64,000 nt of DNA from an uncultured Polaribacter sp. Its GTDB lineage: Bacteria > Bacteroidota > Bacteroidia > Flavobacteriales > Flavobacteriaceae. Location: positions 240,210 to 304,209 of the forward strand of contig CALSOT010000002.1 in NCBI GenBank assembly GCA_943788045.1, given 5' to 3'. Under the pieces are notes generated by a model. The model saw only the letters and a list, made by a program, of their open reading frames with translations, did no database searches and was not told the DNA's origin. Positions within the stretch are counted from its first letter, which is position 1. Each line of letters starts with the position of its first letter. Shown piece after piece: positions 18,298-27,345 of this stretch. The translations under genes and the position numbers were made by a program.

Positions 18298-19836
18298 ATG
18301 AATAAGAAGTTAGTTTTTATTGCTTTTGTTGTATCCTTAGGTGGGTTTTTATTTGGTTTTGATGCAGGTATCATATCAGGTGTAATGAATTATGCGAGGC
18401 CAGAATTTAATTTAGATGATATTCAATCTGGTTGGGTGGTGAGCTCTCCCTCATGGGCAGCAATGATAGCAATGCTTTTTTCCGGCAGATTAAGTGATAA
18501 AATTGGACGTAAAAAAATATTAATTATAGTTGCGCTTTTATACGCCGTTTCGGCTGTTGGGTCAGCTTTAGCAGGTTCTTATGAAATCCTTTATATAGCA
18601 AGAATTATTGGTGGTTTAGCATTTGGAGCGGCATTGGTATTAGCACCAATTTATATTGCTGAAATATCTACTCCAGAAAATAGAGGAAAACTGGTTTCTT
18701 TGCAACAATTAAACATTGTTTTCGGTTTTTTTGCTGCTTTTTTTAGCAATTATCTTTTTAATAAATACAACACAGTTGATAGTGTTTTTTTAACAGATGA
18801 AAATGTATGGAGGTGGATGTTAGGAGTTGAACTACTGCCCGCATTGTGTTATTTTATTTTACTCTATTTTGTGCCTAAAAGTCCACGATGGTTATATCTA
18901 AGCGGAAAAGTAGAAGAAGCAAAAAGAGTTCTAACTCAAATTCACGGTGAAGAAAGAGGAGCAGAAGAAATCATTTCTATTGAAAAAAATAGTAATACTG
19001 ATGAAAACAAATCAAGTGTAAATATTAAGGATTTACTTAAAAAATCTCTACGTTTTATTTTAATTGTAGGTTTAGTGATTGGAATACTGCAACAAGTTAC
19101 AGGAATTAATGCAGTTTATTTTTATGCAACATCTATCTTTAAGCAAACAGGAGTGGGAACTGATGCCTCTTTTTCTTCAGGAGTTTTGTTAAGTTCAATT
19201 TCTGTTGTCTTTACTTTTGTAGCTATTTATTTAATTGATAAAATGGGGAGAAGACCTTTGTTGTTAATTGGCACGGCTGGTGTTGCAGTAAGTTTATTGT
19301 TATGTGCCTACGGTTTTAACAAGGCTACTTACCAATTATCATCAAACAAAATAGAGCTGTTAAAATTTAAAGGTTCAAGCAAATTAAAAACAATATCCGA
19401 TCAAAAATTTGATAATGATATTGCATTTAAAAATAAAGTGAAATCTCTAATCGGTAACCAGGTGTACAGCAAAAATGATGGAGCTATATTAGAAGCAGCA
19501 ACTCAAATGAATGCAACCATTGTTTTAATTGGTATATTGGGTTTTATTGCTTGTTTCGCCTTTTCATTAGGTCCAGTAATGTGGGTGTTATTATCAGAAT
19601 TATATCCGTTAAAATATAGAGGGTTAGCAATAGGTGTAATTGCTTTTATAAATTCTTTAATTAGTTCTGTTGTTCAATTAATTTTTCCATGGGAATTATC
19701 AAATTTAGGGAATGCTTTAACATTCTTCATTTTTGGGGCAATAGCCTTTATCGGTTTCTTTATAATGCTAAAAATATTGCCAGAGACTAAAGGAAAATCG
19801 TTAGAAGAGTTAGAAAATGTATTTGTAAAAAATTAG
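18298..19836 (+). CDS. sugar-porter family MFS transporter
   Basis: The 512-residue product has twelve predicted membrane helices and the sugar-porter signatures. These are GFLFGFDAGIISG in helix 1, the loop motif DKIGRKK, PKSPRWLYL after helix 6, QQVTGINAVYFYA in helix 7, DKMGRRPLLL, and the terminal LPETKGKSLEELE. An extra soluble stretch of about 70 residues (about 355-405) lies between helices 9 and 10, seen in some Bacteroidota homologues. It should carry glucose or short glucans released in the periplasm across the inner membrane, usually with protons. As the last gene of the plus-strand run it completes the pathway from surface binding to cytoplasm. Confidence 0.92.
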   Translation: MNKKLVFIAFVVSLGGFLFGFDAGIISGVMNYARPEFNLDDIQSGWVVSSPSWAAMIAMLFSGRLSDKIGRKKILIIVALLYAVSAVGSALAGSYEILYIARIIGGLAFGAALVLAPIYIAEISTPENRGKLVSLQQLNIVFGFFAAFFSNYLFNKYNTVDSVFLTDENVWRWMLGVELLPALCYFILLYFVPKSPRWLYLSGKVEEAKRVLTQIHGEERGAEEIISIEKNSNTDENKSSVNIKDLLKKSLRFILIVGLVIGILQQVTGINAVYFYATSIFKQTGVGTDASFSSGVLLSSISVVFTFVAIYLIDKMGRRPLLLIGTAGVAVSLLLCAYGFNKATYQLSSNKIELLKFKGSSKLKTISDQKFDNDIAFKNKVKSLIGNQVYSKNDGAILEAATQMNATIVLIGILGFIACFAFSLGPVMWVLLSELYPLKYRGLAIGVIAFINSLISSVVQLIFPWELSNLGNALTFFIFGAIAFIGFFIMLKILPETKGKSLEELENVFVKN

Positions 19837-19860
19837 TGTTCAGTAGCATGTTATAACAAA

Positions 19861-20142
19861 TTAGTTATGAGCATGTAAATGTTTTGATATCGATTTATAT
19901 AAATCAACTATCATCTCGGAAATATGGAGTTCTGCAGGTGCAATTTTCTTGTTGTCTATGGTAAAACCAACATTTCTTTTGATAGCAGATTGTACACTTT
20001 CTATATTCAAATCCTCTTCTTCAATTTCAGAAGTTTTAAGGGCTTCTTCGCTAAGTAAGTCTAATAATAAATCATTTTTAGAAACAGCTTCTATATGTTT
20101 TATAGCGCCGAAAACAAGTCCTCTGTTTTTAGAAAAATCCAA
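19861..20142 (-). pseudogene. truncated Fic-family protein (N-terminal remnant)
   Basis: The 93-residue frame matches the N-terminal part of Fic/DOC proteins with a DUF4172-type start. It shows EALKTSEIEEEDLNIESVQS, the position of the usual TSxIEGExL inhibitory-helix motif, then AIKRNVGF and ELHISEMIVDLY. It stops before the Fic core, so the HPFxxGNGR AMP-transfer motif is missing. The normal glycine of the IEGE motif is replaced by Glu. The remnant sits directly after the MFS gene, which suggests that recombination ended here. It is not expected to be active. The family reading rests on the short motif and is moderate. Confidence 0.5.
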
Positions 20143-20340
20143 TGCTAAATGTTAAATGACTTCTTTATGATAGTTAAAATGAGAGAATTTTTATGTCAGC
20201 AATTCTAATTTCGATTCATTTAGAACTATAAATATTATTTTTACAGCTCATTAGTTGTATATGACTAATTAATTTAGATTTATAAGGGATGAATACTCGT
20301 TGTATTTCGTGTTCGTATGGTTTTGTTAAGAGAGCAATAA

Positions 20341-20404
20341 GTGAGTAAAACATAACCGCCAATCGTCTCTAAGCGTTATTGGCAAATGGTTATGGTTTGC
20401 TCAC
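20341..20404. repeat. 64-base imperfect inverted repeat
   Basis: The outer arms GTGAGTAAAACATAACC (20341-20357) and GGTTATGGTTTGCTCAC (20388-20404) pair with one G-U and one mismatch. Inner arms GCCAAT and ATTGGC extend the hairpin. It begins 7 bases past the stop codon of the minus-strand DUF3604 gene. It could be a terminator without a U-tract, a small non-autonomous mobile repeat, or a folded recombination site resembling an integron attC. No integrase is present. Confidence 0.5.
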
Positions 20405-20410
20405 ATATCT

Positions 20411-22921
20411 CTATAAGCTTTCAACCCAAATTGGGCTCGACCATGCCAGCGCATTATTTTTTTGAGTAGCGCGTATATAATAATACAAAACTTCCTCTTC
20501 TTCTTTATAATTGATATCGGAGTAGGTTTGTTCAAACTTAAGGGTATTGTCTGCCATCTTAAATGTTTGTACTACTTTACTGTTTCGCAGAATTTCAACT
20601 TTTTCTAAAGGGTACTGTCCAAGTACTTCTATTTCTATTGCAGGAGGTTTATTCGACTTACTTGTAGACCCTACTATAGCTCCGTTTAGTTTGAAGTCTA
20701 TAAACATTTTGTCTCCAGTCGTTGCAAAGGTATGCCTGTTTTGCAAAGCTTCTATAATACCTGCACGGCTCACTTCTTTTACCCAAAGAGCTGCCACACC
20801 AATCCCCATGCTATTATGGTCTCCACTGGCGATGAAACCCATTTTATACTTTTTACTTTTTAAAGCATAATCGATATAGGCATGTTTGTGATGCGTAGGT
20901 CTATGTCTGTTTAAGTTTCTTTCTCTTGGGCAACCAGGGTACTCATTATTACCTCTGCATTGAAAAATTTCGACGGTTGTTACATATTTCGGATCAGTAA
21001 CCTTCCAATCTGTGGGGTGTATCTCATCAGCCGAATGATGCGGTATGGTAACGCAATTAATTTCTTTATCATCTAACATTTTCCACAACATAGGAGCCGT
21101 TTCTGTTTCTGGTGTTCGAGGACAATACATTTCGTGCTTGTTTCGAACATATTTTTGGGCATCTTCTGTGCTAGCAAAAATAATATTATAATGACCTGCC
21201 CCGTGCTGTATATCGTCTAAACTTCTATCTGATGGAAGTGTCCATTCAATACCATGGATTGCTATAAATTTTTCAGATTCATTATAAAAATTAGCCAACC
21301 TAATATTTTGTCTCCATTGTAGCTCGTTAGAACTGCTTGCATGGTCAGTCATTCCGAAAAAGTCGTACCCTTCAGAAAACATACCAAATCTATAATCATC
21401 ATGTATTGTGCCATCTGTACCTGCTGGCCAGCAATTTGAGCTATTAGAATGCTCGTGTAGGTTTCCATAGATCAGTGTATATGTTTCGCCTGCTATAATT
21501 TTTGTACGTCTTTCTAATTTGGGATGACCACTAAGCGTGCTAATGGTTTGCTCATTTGGTGAAAATTCCTCAACCTGAGTTTCAACGAAAGTCAAGGGCA
21601 TGTATTTCTTTGATATTTCTGGCGCTGAAAACTGCATTACATTTAGTTGTGTTAAACGTGATCGTGTGATGCCTTCAGATTTTACTGGCTCATAGTTATT
21701 AAAAGTATTTTCATTATTTGTAGAAAGCCAGAGATTTCCTTTTTTATCAAAAGCTATGGCAGGGGAAATCATAGCCCCCTTAATTTTTGTTTCAAACAAG
21801 GTAGTTGGCGCTTGCCAACCATTTTTCGGATCTAGCCACGAAATACGGTATTTCCATCCACCGTTGGTAAAATTACCTCCACAATGTGTGGCTATAAATA
21901 AATTACCGTTCGCGTCTTTGGTAAAAGTAGGTTTGTGGTCATTTTCTCCATGAAACAACCATTTTCCTTTGTTTTTAATCTCAACTATTTTTCCTTTTTG
22001 ATAGGATACCATAGCGCAGCAGCGATCTCCGGTATAATTGTCACCATCCTCTAAACGCGAGGTATTTCGATTATTTTCGTAACTGATCCACAAATTATCC
22101 TGAGCATCAAAAGCCAGTGCAGGTCTGGTGTTGATGTTTACTCGGTCTTTATGGCCACCTCCAATAGCCACGGGCACTGTTTTTTTTAGATTTAGTGTTT
22201 CGCCATCTAAAATGGTCATTTCTATATTTTGATGAAATCCTTCAGTCAAGCCATATGCAATATAAAGATCTCCATTTTTTGCTTCTGCTAAGCATGGGTC
22301 GAAACAACTATTTTTATCTCTATCAATAACTATTGGCTCAGACCAATGACCATTTTCATGTTTACTTATATAGATGGAAAGAACTCCGTTGTACAAGTTT
22401 TCCCAAGCAATCCAACTTCTATTTTTATTTGGAGCAATTAGTACAGGATTGATCGAATTTCCTTTTAAAACAGGGAATGTATGGAGCTCGCTAAAACCAT
22501 TTTCATTCATTTTTGAAGCCTTGATGAGCCAATCATCTCCTTTTATTTCCGTCCAAGCGACTAAGGGTTTACCACCCAATGCACATGCAGAAATTGGGGC
22601 TTCATATTGTCCTGTTGACTTTGTTACAGGATCAATTTCCGTCCAGGTTTTGCCATCGAAATAAAAGGCAGATATAGTTTCATCATTTGCAGGGAACTCA
22701 AACCTTCTAAGCGCATACATCCACATTTTACCACTTCCATCTGTTACCAGTGAGGGGTATTCTTCCTGCTCGTTATCAAATCCTTTCAAAATTAGCTTAT
22801 CATATAGAGAAAGTGACTTTTTCTTAGAACCTAACGAACACGCTGTAATGGGCATTGTTGATAATGTAAATGTAGCCAGAGCAGCTGCTTTAATAAATTC
22901 TCTTCTTTCTATTTTCTTCAT
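20411..22921 (-). CDS. DUF3604/PHP-domain metallohydrolase lipoprotein with Tat-like signal
   Basis: The 836-residue product begins with a twin-arginine-like signal (ERREFIKAAALATFT) ending in a lipobox Cys (about residue 28, ITACS). The first half (about 40-430) is made of beta-propeller-like strands with repeated DxxGxxW/L patterns (DGSGKMWMY, DAQDNLWISY, DKKGNLWLS). The second half (about 480-760) is a DUF3604 domain related to PHP phosphoesterases, with metal-ligand motifs YGNLHEHSN, GMTDHA, IPHHSADE and ASGDHNSMG. The substrate is unknown; related proteins are often found near sulfatases and glycan loci. A short Ig-like tail ends the protein. It is transcribed opposite to the MFS gene and has no operon partner. 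Confidence 0.8.
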   Translation of the reverse strand: MKKIERREFIKAAALATFTLSTMPITACSLGSKKKSLSLYDKLILKGFDNEQEEYPSLVTDGSGKMWMYALRRFEFPANDETISAFYFDGKTWTEIDPVTKSTGQYEAPISACALGGKPLVAWTEIKGDDWLIKASKMNENGFSELHTFPVLKGNSINPVLIAPNKNRSWIAWENLYNGVLSIYISKHENGHWSEPIVIDRDKNSCFDPCLAEAKNGDLYIAYGLTEGFHQNIEMTILDGETLNLKKTVPVAIGGGHKDRVNINTRPALAFDAQDNLWISYENNRNTSRLEDGDNYTGDRCCAMVSYQKGKIVEIKNKGKWLFHGENDHKPTFTKDANGNLFIATHCGGNFTNGGWKYRISWLDPKNGWQAPTTLFETKIKGAMISPAIAFDKKGNLWLSTNNENTFNNYEPVKSEGITRSRLTQLNVMQFSAPEISKKYMPLTFVETQVEEFSPNEQTISTLSGHPKLERRTKIIAGETYTLIYGNLHEHSNSSNCWPAGTDGTIHDDYRFGMFSEGYDFFGMTDHASSSNELQWRQNIRLANFYNESEKFIAIHGIEWTLPSDRSLDDIQHGAGHYNIIFASTEDAQKYVRNKHEMYCPRTPETETAPMLWKMLDDKEINCVTIPHHSADEIHPTDWKVTDPKYVTTVEIFQCRGNNEYPGCPRERNLNRHRPTHHKHAYIDYALKSKKYKMGFIASGDHNSMGIGVAALWVKEVSRAGIIEALQNRHTFATTGDKMFIDFKLNGAIVGSTSKSNKPPAIEIEVLGQYPLEKVEILRNSKVVQTFKMADNTLKFEQTYSDINYKEEEEVLYYYIRATQKNNALAWSSPIWVESL

Positions 22922-23016
22922 ATATCTATCTCGAAATTACTTTAAAAACCGTGAATATAAAGTGTTTTTTCAAAACAAAAAAAGATTCTGCTTTCTTTAA
23001 AATTAGTTACTTAAAT

Positions 23017-23125
23017 TTAATTTTTTCTGACATATTTGTTGAGTGCTCGCATGGTTTTTAGTGACCAATCTTTTTGAATCATGTTTTTTACAAAACGAGG
23101 TATGATTAAATCATACGAATAGCTA
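23017..23125 (-). pseudogene. C-terminal tail of an unidentified protein
   Basis: An open minus-strand frame ending at TAA 23017 reads as well-behaved protein (PRFVKNMIQKDWSLKTMRAL then a basic end). It has no start and runs into transposase debris in another frame. It looks like the last 35 codons of a gene cut off by insertion or deletion. I do not recognise the family. Confidence 0.3.
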
Positions 23126-23285
23126 TTTTTTTTCTTTTCAATAGTTGTGCCTAAATATTGCTGAAATACTACATTCCTCTGTCTGAATAATGAACAGGCC
23201 GTTTAATAACTTTAGCTTTATAAATAACCGTATTAAGTGCTCTTACGCAATTTTTAAGTTCTCGACGATCCACCTTAGTTATATT
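23103..23285 (-). pseudogene. IS3-type transposase remnant
   Basis: The minus-strand reading from about 23285 gives a stretch with RALNTVIYKAKVIKRPVHYSDRGM, stop, YFSNI, stop, AQLLKRKKIAIRM. HYSDRG-x-QYxSN is the signature of the rve integrase core of IS3-group transposases around the second catalytic aspartate. Two in-frame stops replace conserved residues (the Q after RGM is one), so it is dead. No inverted ends were recognised. It shows that a mobile element once landed between the DUF3604 gene and the two-component genes. Confidence 0.55.
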
Positions 23286-23636
23286 CTACTATTTTTATGC
23301 TTCATAGCCTTAAAATAATTGGTTTAATTGTTACTAGTAATGCTGTATTAATCTCATTTTTTTTTTAAAGAATTACCTATTTTAAAAGCCTATAATTTTC
23401 TTAAAATCGAAAAGCTTAAAGACTTTTCTCATAAACATTTGTAATATGTAAACTACATTTAATTAACCAAAATTAACTATCAAAAGAGTTACTATTTTAG
23501 ATAGTCTGCCTATGTTATCGATTATAATGTCTCATTAACTTTGACTATTATATTGATTTATCAAAAATGTTAAATTGAAAGACTTTTATTTAAAACTTTT
23601 TTTTTATCACATAATTTAGTACTAAATTTAACACAT

Positions 23637-24389
23637 ATGATAAAAGTGGTAATCATTGACGATGAAACCAATGCACAAATTGTATTGAAAAACTTATTTG
23701 AAAAATATTTTACAAATAAGTTTTTTGTAGTAGATGTTTGTAGTTCAGTAATTCAAGGAGTAAAGTCTATTAATAGTAATGCCCCAGATTTAGTGTTTTT
23801 AGATATCCAAATGCCTGGTGAAAACGGGTTTGAGCTGTTTAAATATTTTAAGACCGTGAATTTTGAGGTAATATTTACAACTGCTTATGAAAAATTTGCT
23901 CTGAAAGCAATAAAGTGCAGTGCACTAGACTATTTATTGAAGCCTATTCATCATCTAGATTTAGCGAACTCCCTAAAACTTTTTGAAACACGATATCATA
24001 AAAATTCAAGACAAAAAAAGCTAACTTTATTATTAGAAAATTTAAATTTAGACAACCAAAATTCTTATAAGATAGCTTTTCCAACTGTTGATGGTTTTGA
24101 ATTAATTCATTCAAATCAGATATTATATTGTAAAGCTGATAGCAATTATTGTTTGATTAAAAAGGTTGATGAGGGTGTTGTAATTGTTTCAAAATCAATG
24201 AAATATGTGGAAGAGTTATTGCCTGAGAAAAAATTCAAGCGTATACATAAAACATATGTTTCAAATTTAAATTACATCGTTCGTTACAATAAAACCCTAA
24301 AAGAAGTTGAACTAACAAATGGAGAAAAATTACCAGTTTCATTCAGAAAAGAGGAAGAATTTGTTAGATCGATACAGCATAAAGAATAA
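23637..24389 (+). CDS. LytTR-family response regulator
   Basis: The 250-residue product has an N-terminal receiver domain (about 1-120) with the acidic pair D8/D9, phospho-acceptor D56 in LVFLDIQMPG, the switch threonine in IFTTAYE and the lysine in YLLKPI. A C-terminal LytTR DNA-binding domain follows (about 145-245, with FKRIHKTYVSNLNYI and LPVSFRKEEEF). It overlaps the start of the sensor kinase gene, so the two are translationally coupled partners. LytTR regulators bind direct repeats upstream of their targets; the target set here is unknown. The start ATG is the only good one. Confidence 0.93.
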   Translation: MIKVVIIDDETNAQIVLKNLFEKYFTNKFFVVDVCSSVIQGVKSINSNAPDLVFLDIQMPGENGFELFKYFKTVNFEVIFTTAYEKFALKAIKCSALDYLLKPIHHLDLANSLKLFETRYHKNSRQKKLTLLLENLNLDNQNSYKIAFPTVDGFELIHSNQILYCKADSNYCLIKKVDEGVVIVSKSMKYVEELLPEKKFKRIHKTYVSNLNYIVRYNKTLKEVELTNGEKLPVSFRKEEEFVRSIQHKE

Positions 24390-27345
24390 TTTCATTTTTA
24401 TTTTTTTGATGTGCTGCAATTTCATTTGTGCACAACATCTTCCTAGCAAGAACTATACTTCAGCGAAAGAATTGCCAAATAATTCAGTTAGATCATTATT
24501 TGTAGACAGTCAAAATTTTTTATGGATTGGAACTGAAAATGGAATTATTCATAAAGAAAATAAAAAATTCACCCATTATTTTGAGGAAGATGGTTTAGCT
24601 ATGAACAATTGTTGGGCTATTGCAGAAGACCCTTCTAAAAAAATGTGGTTTGGTAGTTATGGTGGTGGTCTAAGCATATATGATGGTCAAAGATTTACGG
24701 TATTATCGAAAAAAAATGGTTTAGTTCATAACGAAATTACCAAATTATTGCATTTTAACAATAAAATGTATGTGGGTACAAGTGACGGTGTATCGGTTGT
24801 TGATATTGATAACTTTCAAATATATTCTTCAAAAATTGTGGATAATAAGCTGTTTAGAGTTTCTTCGTTTTTTGAATATGATGCTAAAATTTACTGTACT
24901 ACTTACAATTCAGGAACCTATCAGGTGGTTATAGATTCAGATAAAATATCCCTCACAAAAATTAATAATAACCAATATATTTATGCAGCCTTTAAGAATA
25001 ATGATAGTATTTATAGGAGTAATAAGGAATATTTTACAAAATCAACCTTAACATCTTTTATTTCAGATACTGTTATTTCTTCAACGTCTAAACAAGGCAA
25101 TTCTATCATATGGGACTATTGTTTAGCTTCAGAAAACAGATTGTTTGCAGGTGCTTGGGGCATTTACAAAAATGATGGAGGTTTATACGAAATAGCGAAC
25201 AATAAATTTATTAATAGAAATTCAGACTTTAATATTTCAAGTAAAGAAGTATTATCGATAGCGTTTGATTCAGAGTTAAACAAACTTTATGTTGGTTCTA
25301 AGGATGCTGGTCTATTTGAGGTTGACATGTCTTCCGTCATAAAATTTATTCCGTTTACACACAATGATATTTTAGATTACGAAACTGTTGGAGATACAAA
25401 AGCTTATTTATGTAAAGATGTTTTAGTTTTAGAAGAAGGGGCTAAAAAAATAAGACTAGATAAAAAGATTTTTAAAAAATGGGAGGAAGATTTTCTTCGA
25501 AAGACAAAAATGAGTTTGCCTAAACATGAAGATTATTTTTATGAATTAGATTATAACACACCCGCTAAAGATCTTAAGTTTTATGATTTAAAGCATCATA
25601 ATAATGCCTTTTGGTTAAACACTACCATAGGGGTATTTGCGGTTAAAAAAGACGGAACGCTTTTAAGATACTTGCCTTTACATACAGAAGAATTTAATTT
25701 TACGAACCAAGGAGGTTTAATAGAAACAGCTGCATATGAAGGGGTTAGGGTTTATGAGGATTTAGATAAATTTAAGTACACATATTTTAAAAAAGAAAAT
25801 AAGAACACGCCAACGATGATTGTGAACAGTCTAAAAAAAGGTGATAAAACTTATTTTTTATCTATTTTTTCAGGGCTTTATATTTGGCATGATAATCAGT
25901 TTACTTCTTATCTAAATAATAATATATGGTCAGAAAAAAAACTGAAGTACATTACAAAATTGGATAATAATATTGCAGTTTCAAATGAATTTGGAGATGT
26001 TTTTATTGCCAACGACGAACACAGCTTTAAGGTTATTACAAAAATTGAGCGTTCAAAAATTCATGGAAATTCTATTTCTTTTTTAGAAAGTTATCATGGA
26101 TATTTATTAATAGGGACAGAGAAGGGGTTGACGGTCTATAAGAATGACCGTTTTCTTTTTATCGATGAAGAGCAAGGCTTAAAACAACCAATTTTAAGTT
26201 CAAAAGTTGAAGGTAATAGTTTATTTATCGGCAGTAAACAAGGATATTATAATATTGATATAAATTCCATTGAGCATGAGAAACCCCTCGTTACAGAAAT
26301 AAAAGTGAATAAGGTCAAAATTAATAATGAAAATTTACCCATAAATAAAATAATTTTTCAAGGTAAAACCACACTTGATTATGATCAAAATACAGTTCTG
26401 TTAAACTTTTCAACCAATGCACATCCATATCCAAATAAATTAGCATACCAGTACCGATTAAATTCTAAAAGTGATTGGACGGCAATTTCAAGTTCTCCAG
26501 AGATTTTTTTACCCTACTTGTCTCCCCAAGAGTATCAAGTTGAAGTAAAAGTATCAGATCTCAGTACGGGACTCAATTATTCACAAGTAATTTTAAACAT
26601 GAGTATTTTACCTCCTTTTTGGGAAACCTGGTGGTTTATAAGTTCAATAGCTTTCTTTCTCTTAATTGCAGTATATCTATTCTACAAACGTAAAGTCAAA
26701 CTAAATAAAAAAATAGAGGAAGAAAAATCAATTATTAAAAATCGTATTGAAGAAGTTAAAATGGAGGCGCTATTAGCTCAAATGAACCCTCATTTTATTT
26801 TTAATGCGATGAACTCCATTCAAAAATATATTTTGGAAAATGATTCGGATAATGCAGTCCTTTTTTTGGGAGAGTTTTCAAAATTAATACGTAAAAATTT
26901 AGACCATTGCACACGTCCATATATTTCTATTAATGAAGAAATTGAATATTTAAACACTTACATTTATCTGGAAAATAAACGCTTCGATAATAATGTTTTG
27001 GTTGAATTAAAGGTAGATGAAGCAATAGATTCGTATTTCATGGAAATTCCTTCGATGATTATCCAACCTTTTATCGAGAATGTGTTTGTACATGCTTTTC
27101 CTCCGAGTGTTATAGCCCCAAAATTGAATATTGATTTTAGTTTAGTTCAAGAAGATATTTTGATTTGCACAATAAAGGACAACGGGGTAGGAATATCTAA
27201 ACCTTCAAAAAAAATCCATAAATCAAAAGGAATTTTATTAATCAAGGAGCGTTTTAAGTTACTAGGCTATGATGTTAATGAGAGTTTACGTATTACTTCT
27301 TCAAAAAATAAAGGGACCTGCATTGTTATTTCTTTAAAATTGTAA
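24319..27345 (+). CDS. LytS-type sensor histidine kinase with reg_prop/Y_Y_Y sensor region
   Basis: The 1008-residue product has a signal or anchor (about 23-39), a long extracytoplasmic propeller region with reg_prop motifs (FLWIGTENGIIH, KMWFGSYGGGLSIY) and a Y_Y_Y domain (about 680-765). One membrane helix (about 771-790), a coiled coil and a His_kinase domain follow. The latter has the phospho-acceptor H825 in MNPHFIFNAMNSIQ, the N-box-like IIQPFIENVFVHA and the G-box KDNGVGIS. The ATG at 24319 overlaps the response regulator by 71 bases and gives a long N-terminal extension. The TTG at 24361 would place the hydrophobic signal nearer the N-terminus with a 29-base overlap and is an equal candidate. 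It resembles the sensors of carbohydrate loci, but no SusCD pair sits beside it. Confidence 0.92.
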   Translation: MEKNYQFHSEKRKNLLDRYSIKNNFIFIFLMCCNFICAQHLPSKNYTSAKELPNNSVRSLFVDSQNFLWIGTENGIIHKENKKFTHYFEEDGLAMNNCWAIAEDPSKKMWFGSYGGGLSIYDGQRFTVLSKKNGLVHNEITKLLHFNNKMYVGTSDGVSVVDIDNFQIYSSKIVDNKLFRVSSFFEYDAKIYCTTYNSGTYQVVIDSDKISLTKINNNQYIYAAFKNNDSIYRSNKEYFTKSTLTSFISDTVISSTSKQGNSIIWDYCLASENRLFAGAWGIYKNDGGLYEIANNKFINRNSDFNISSKEVLSIAFDSELNKLYVGSKDAGLFEVDMSSVIKFIPFTHNDILDYETVGDTKAYLCKDVLVLEEGAKKIRLDKKIFKKWEEDFLRKTKMSLPKHEDYFYELDYNTPAKDLKFYDLKHHNNAFWLNTTIGVFAVKKDGTLLRYLPLHTEEFNFTNQGGLIETAAYEGVRVYEDLDKFKYTYFKKENKNTPTMIVNSLKKGDKTYFLSIFSGLYIWHDNQFTSYLNNNIWSEKKLKYITKLDNNIAVSNEFGDVFIANDEHSFKVITKIERSKIHGNSISFLESYHGYLLIGTEKGLTVYKNDRFLFIDEEQGLKQPILSSKVEGNSLFIGSKQGYYNIDINSIEHEKPLVTEIKVNKVKINNENLPINKIIFQGKTTLDYDQNTVLLNFSTNAHPYPNKLAYQYRLNSKSDWTAISSSPEIFLPYLSPQEYQVEVKVSDLSTGLNYSQVILNMSILPPFWETWWFISSIAFFLLIAVYLFYKRKVKLNKKIEEEKSIIKNRIEEVKMEALLAQMNPHFIFNAMNSIQKYILENDSDNAVLFLGEFSKLIRKNLDHCTRPYISINEEIEYLNTYIYLENKRFDNNVLVELKVDEAIDSYFMEIPSMIIQPFIENVFVHAFPPSVIAPKLNIDFSLVQEDILICTIKDNGVGISKPSKKIHKSKGILLIKERFKLLGYDVNESLRITSSKNKGTCIVISLKL

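Larger units (their letters stand above)
22922..23636. other. gene-free stretch containing gene debris
   Basis: This 715-base AT-rich gap holds two decayed minus-strand fragments (listed separately: a short C-terminal tail and transposase debris). It also holds the upstream region of the LytTR response regulator (about 23290-23636), where I see long T-runs but no clear promoter element. Confidence 0.5.
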
